Below, one piece after another: positions 43,804 through 44,437 of a DNA stretch of 44,437 bases. Position 1 is the first letter of the stretch; every line of letters starts with the position of its first letter. A program made the position numbers and the translations under genes. The notes under the pieces were generated by a model, which was not told the DNA's origin, did not search any database, and saw nothing but the letters and a program-made list of their open reading frames with translations. The DNA is taken from positions 1-44,437 of the IMG/VR virus record IMGVR_UViG_3300028615_000092, one strand, 5' to 3'. The DNA comes from a virus.

Positions 43804-44437
43804 TCAGCCGGTGACGCCGGCCGCCTCCAGGACCTTGTTGAGCTTCGCCAGCACCGGGCGGAACTCCGGGAGCCGAATGAAGCCGCTCTTGGCCATGGTT
43901 CGGGCGGGGCCGAAGGCCACGTCCTTCACCCCGTTGTTGACCAGCTCGGTCAGCACGCCCAGCAGCCGCTTGGCACGCTCGTCCCGCTTCTTCACGAGGA
44001 TGGCGGCGCAGCCGCTGAGCACGGCGATGCTGCGGTCCAGACGGTGCGGATCGTGCTCGAACTTCTCCTTGCCGTCCAGGATGGCGATGGGGTCCGGCAT
44101 GTCCTGTTCCTCGATGAAGGCGAAGAACTCATTGGCCACGCCCGCGCCGATGTAGGCGGCCACCAGCTCATTGCGATCCGCCTCGTCCAGCCCGTGAACC
44201 TGGGCAGACGCCAGGGAGCGCATGACGAACTCCCAGGTGCGGCGGGACGGCCAGGCGCGCGAGGCCGCGGGGTCCATGGCGTCCGGCTCCATGTGGAGCT
44301 TCGTGGGGAAGCGCTGAATGAAGGCGGTGACGAGGCCCTTGGCCTGACCGAACGCCTCCGGCCACGCGGCCAGCACGCGAGCCTCTTCCTTGGCGGGGTC
44401 CAGCACCTGCTGGGACTCGCTCTCCCGCAGTCCGGCC
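43804..44437 (-). CDS. AAA+ ATPase (MoxR-like), C-terminal part, cut by window edge
   Basis: The frame is open to the right edge, so the N-terminal Walker motifs are outside. What remains (about 210 residues) is the post-ATPase helical region: FIQRFPTKLHMEP, then SRAWPSRRTWEFVMRSLASA (the typical AWPSRRTWE segment of phage/bacterial MoxR-type ATPases), VAAYIGAGVANEFFAFIEEQDMPDP, and RSIAVLSGCAAILVKKRDERAKRLLGVL. Such ATPases remodel proteins, often with a VWA partner encoded nearby. Confidence 0.72.
   Translation of the reverse strand, partial: AGLRESESQQVLDPAKEEARVLAAWPEAFGQAKGLVTAFIQRFPTKLHMEPDAMDPAASRAWPSRRTWEFVMRSLASAQVHGLDEADRNELVAAYIGAGVANEFFAFIEEQDMPDPIAILDGKEKFEHDPHRLDRSIAVLSGCAAILVKKRDERAKRLLGVLTELVNNGVKDVAFGPARTMAKSGFIRLPEFRPVLAKLNKVLEAAGVTG

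Overview
The window is a contiguous piece of a large, GC-rich tailed double-stranded DNA phage (or prophage). The evidence is a tRNA cluster, a full phage replication and recombination set, a nucleobase hypermodification cluster, and dozens of very small, tightly packed genes. No capsid, packaging or tail genes were recognised, so this looks like the early/replication arm of a genome longer than the window. The host is not identified. High GC and a predicted lipoprotein (about 15.2-16.1 kb) hint at a high-GC, possibly Gram-negative, host.

Layout. Positions 1-1499 (+ strand) hold a tRNA array: a partial tRNA, then anticodons CAT, CGG, GTG, CAG, AAG, CAA, an HNH-type ORF, and three Ser tRNAs (CGA, TGA, GGA). 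From 1500 to the right edge every gene is on the - strand, so transcription runs right to left. Most junctions are ATGA, GTGA, TTGA, TGATG or TAGTG overlaps, and I used these to choose starts.

In transcription order (right to left): the C-terminal part of an AAA+ (MoxR-like) ATPase, a zinc-finger protein and a sigma-like protein (42.3-44.4 kb); small zinc-ribbon proteins (40-42 kb); a control region with a tandem 15-bp repeat, an inverted repeat and a promoter-like sequence (39.83-40.05 kb); a HTH protein and an SF2 helicase (37.9-39.8 kb); an initiator gene carrying an internal iteron array that looks like the replication origin (34.5-36.1 kb); a DnaB-like helicase (33.1-34.5 kb); primase (30.6-31.5 kb); a uracil-DNA glycosylase/DNA polymerase I fusion (26.0-28.5 kb); an SSB with an acidic tail (23.6-24.4 kb); RecA (22.1-23.1 kb); SbcD- and SbcC-like nuclease subunits (16.1-20.7 kb, SbcC broken by a frameshift); a predicted lipoprotein; then the modification cluster; then a PD-(D/E)XK nuclease, several membrane or zinc proteins, a short UDP-sugar dehydrogenase and a MazG-like pyrophosphohydrolase.

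The most interesting unit is 7.8-15.1 kb. FolE, QueD, QueE and QueC form a complete GTP-to-preQ0 route. DpdA would exchange guanine for preQ0 in DNA. A ParB-like protein, an ArcS (archaeosine synthase)-like protein, a second QueD-like protein and a SpeD-like pyruvoyl decarboxylase accompany them. QueD is fused in frame to an HNH endonuclease. I infer that the phage replaces part of its dG by a 7-deazaguanine derivative made beyond preQ0. The exact base cannot be read from sequence.
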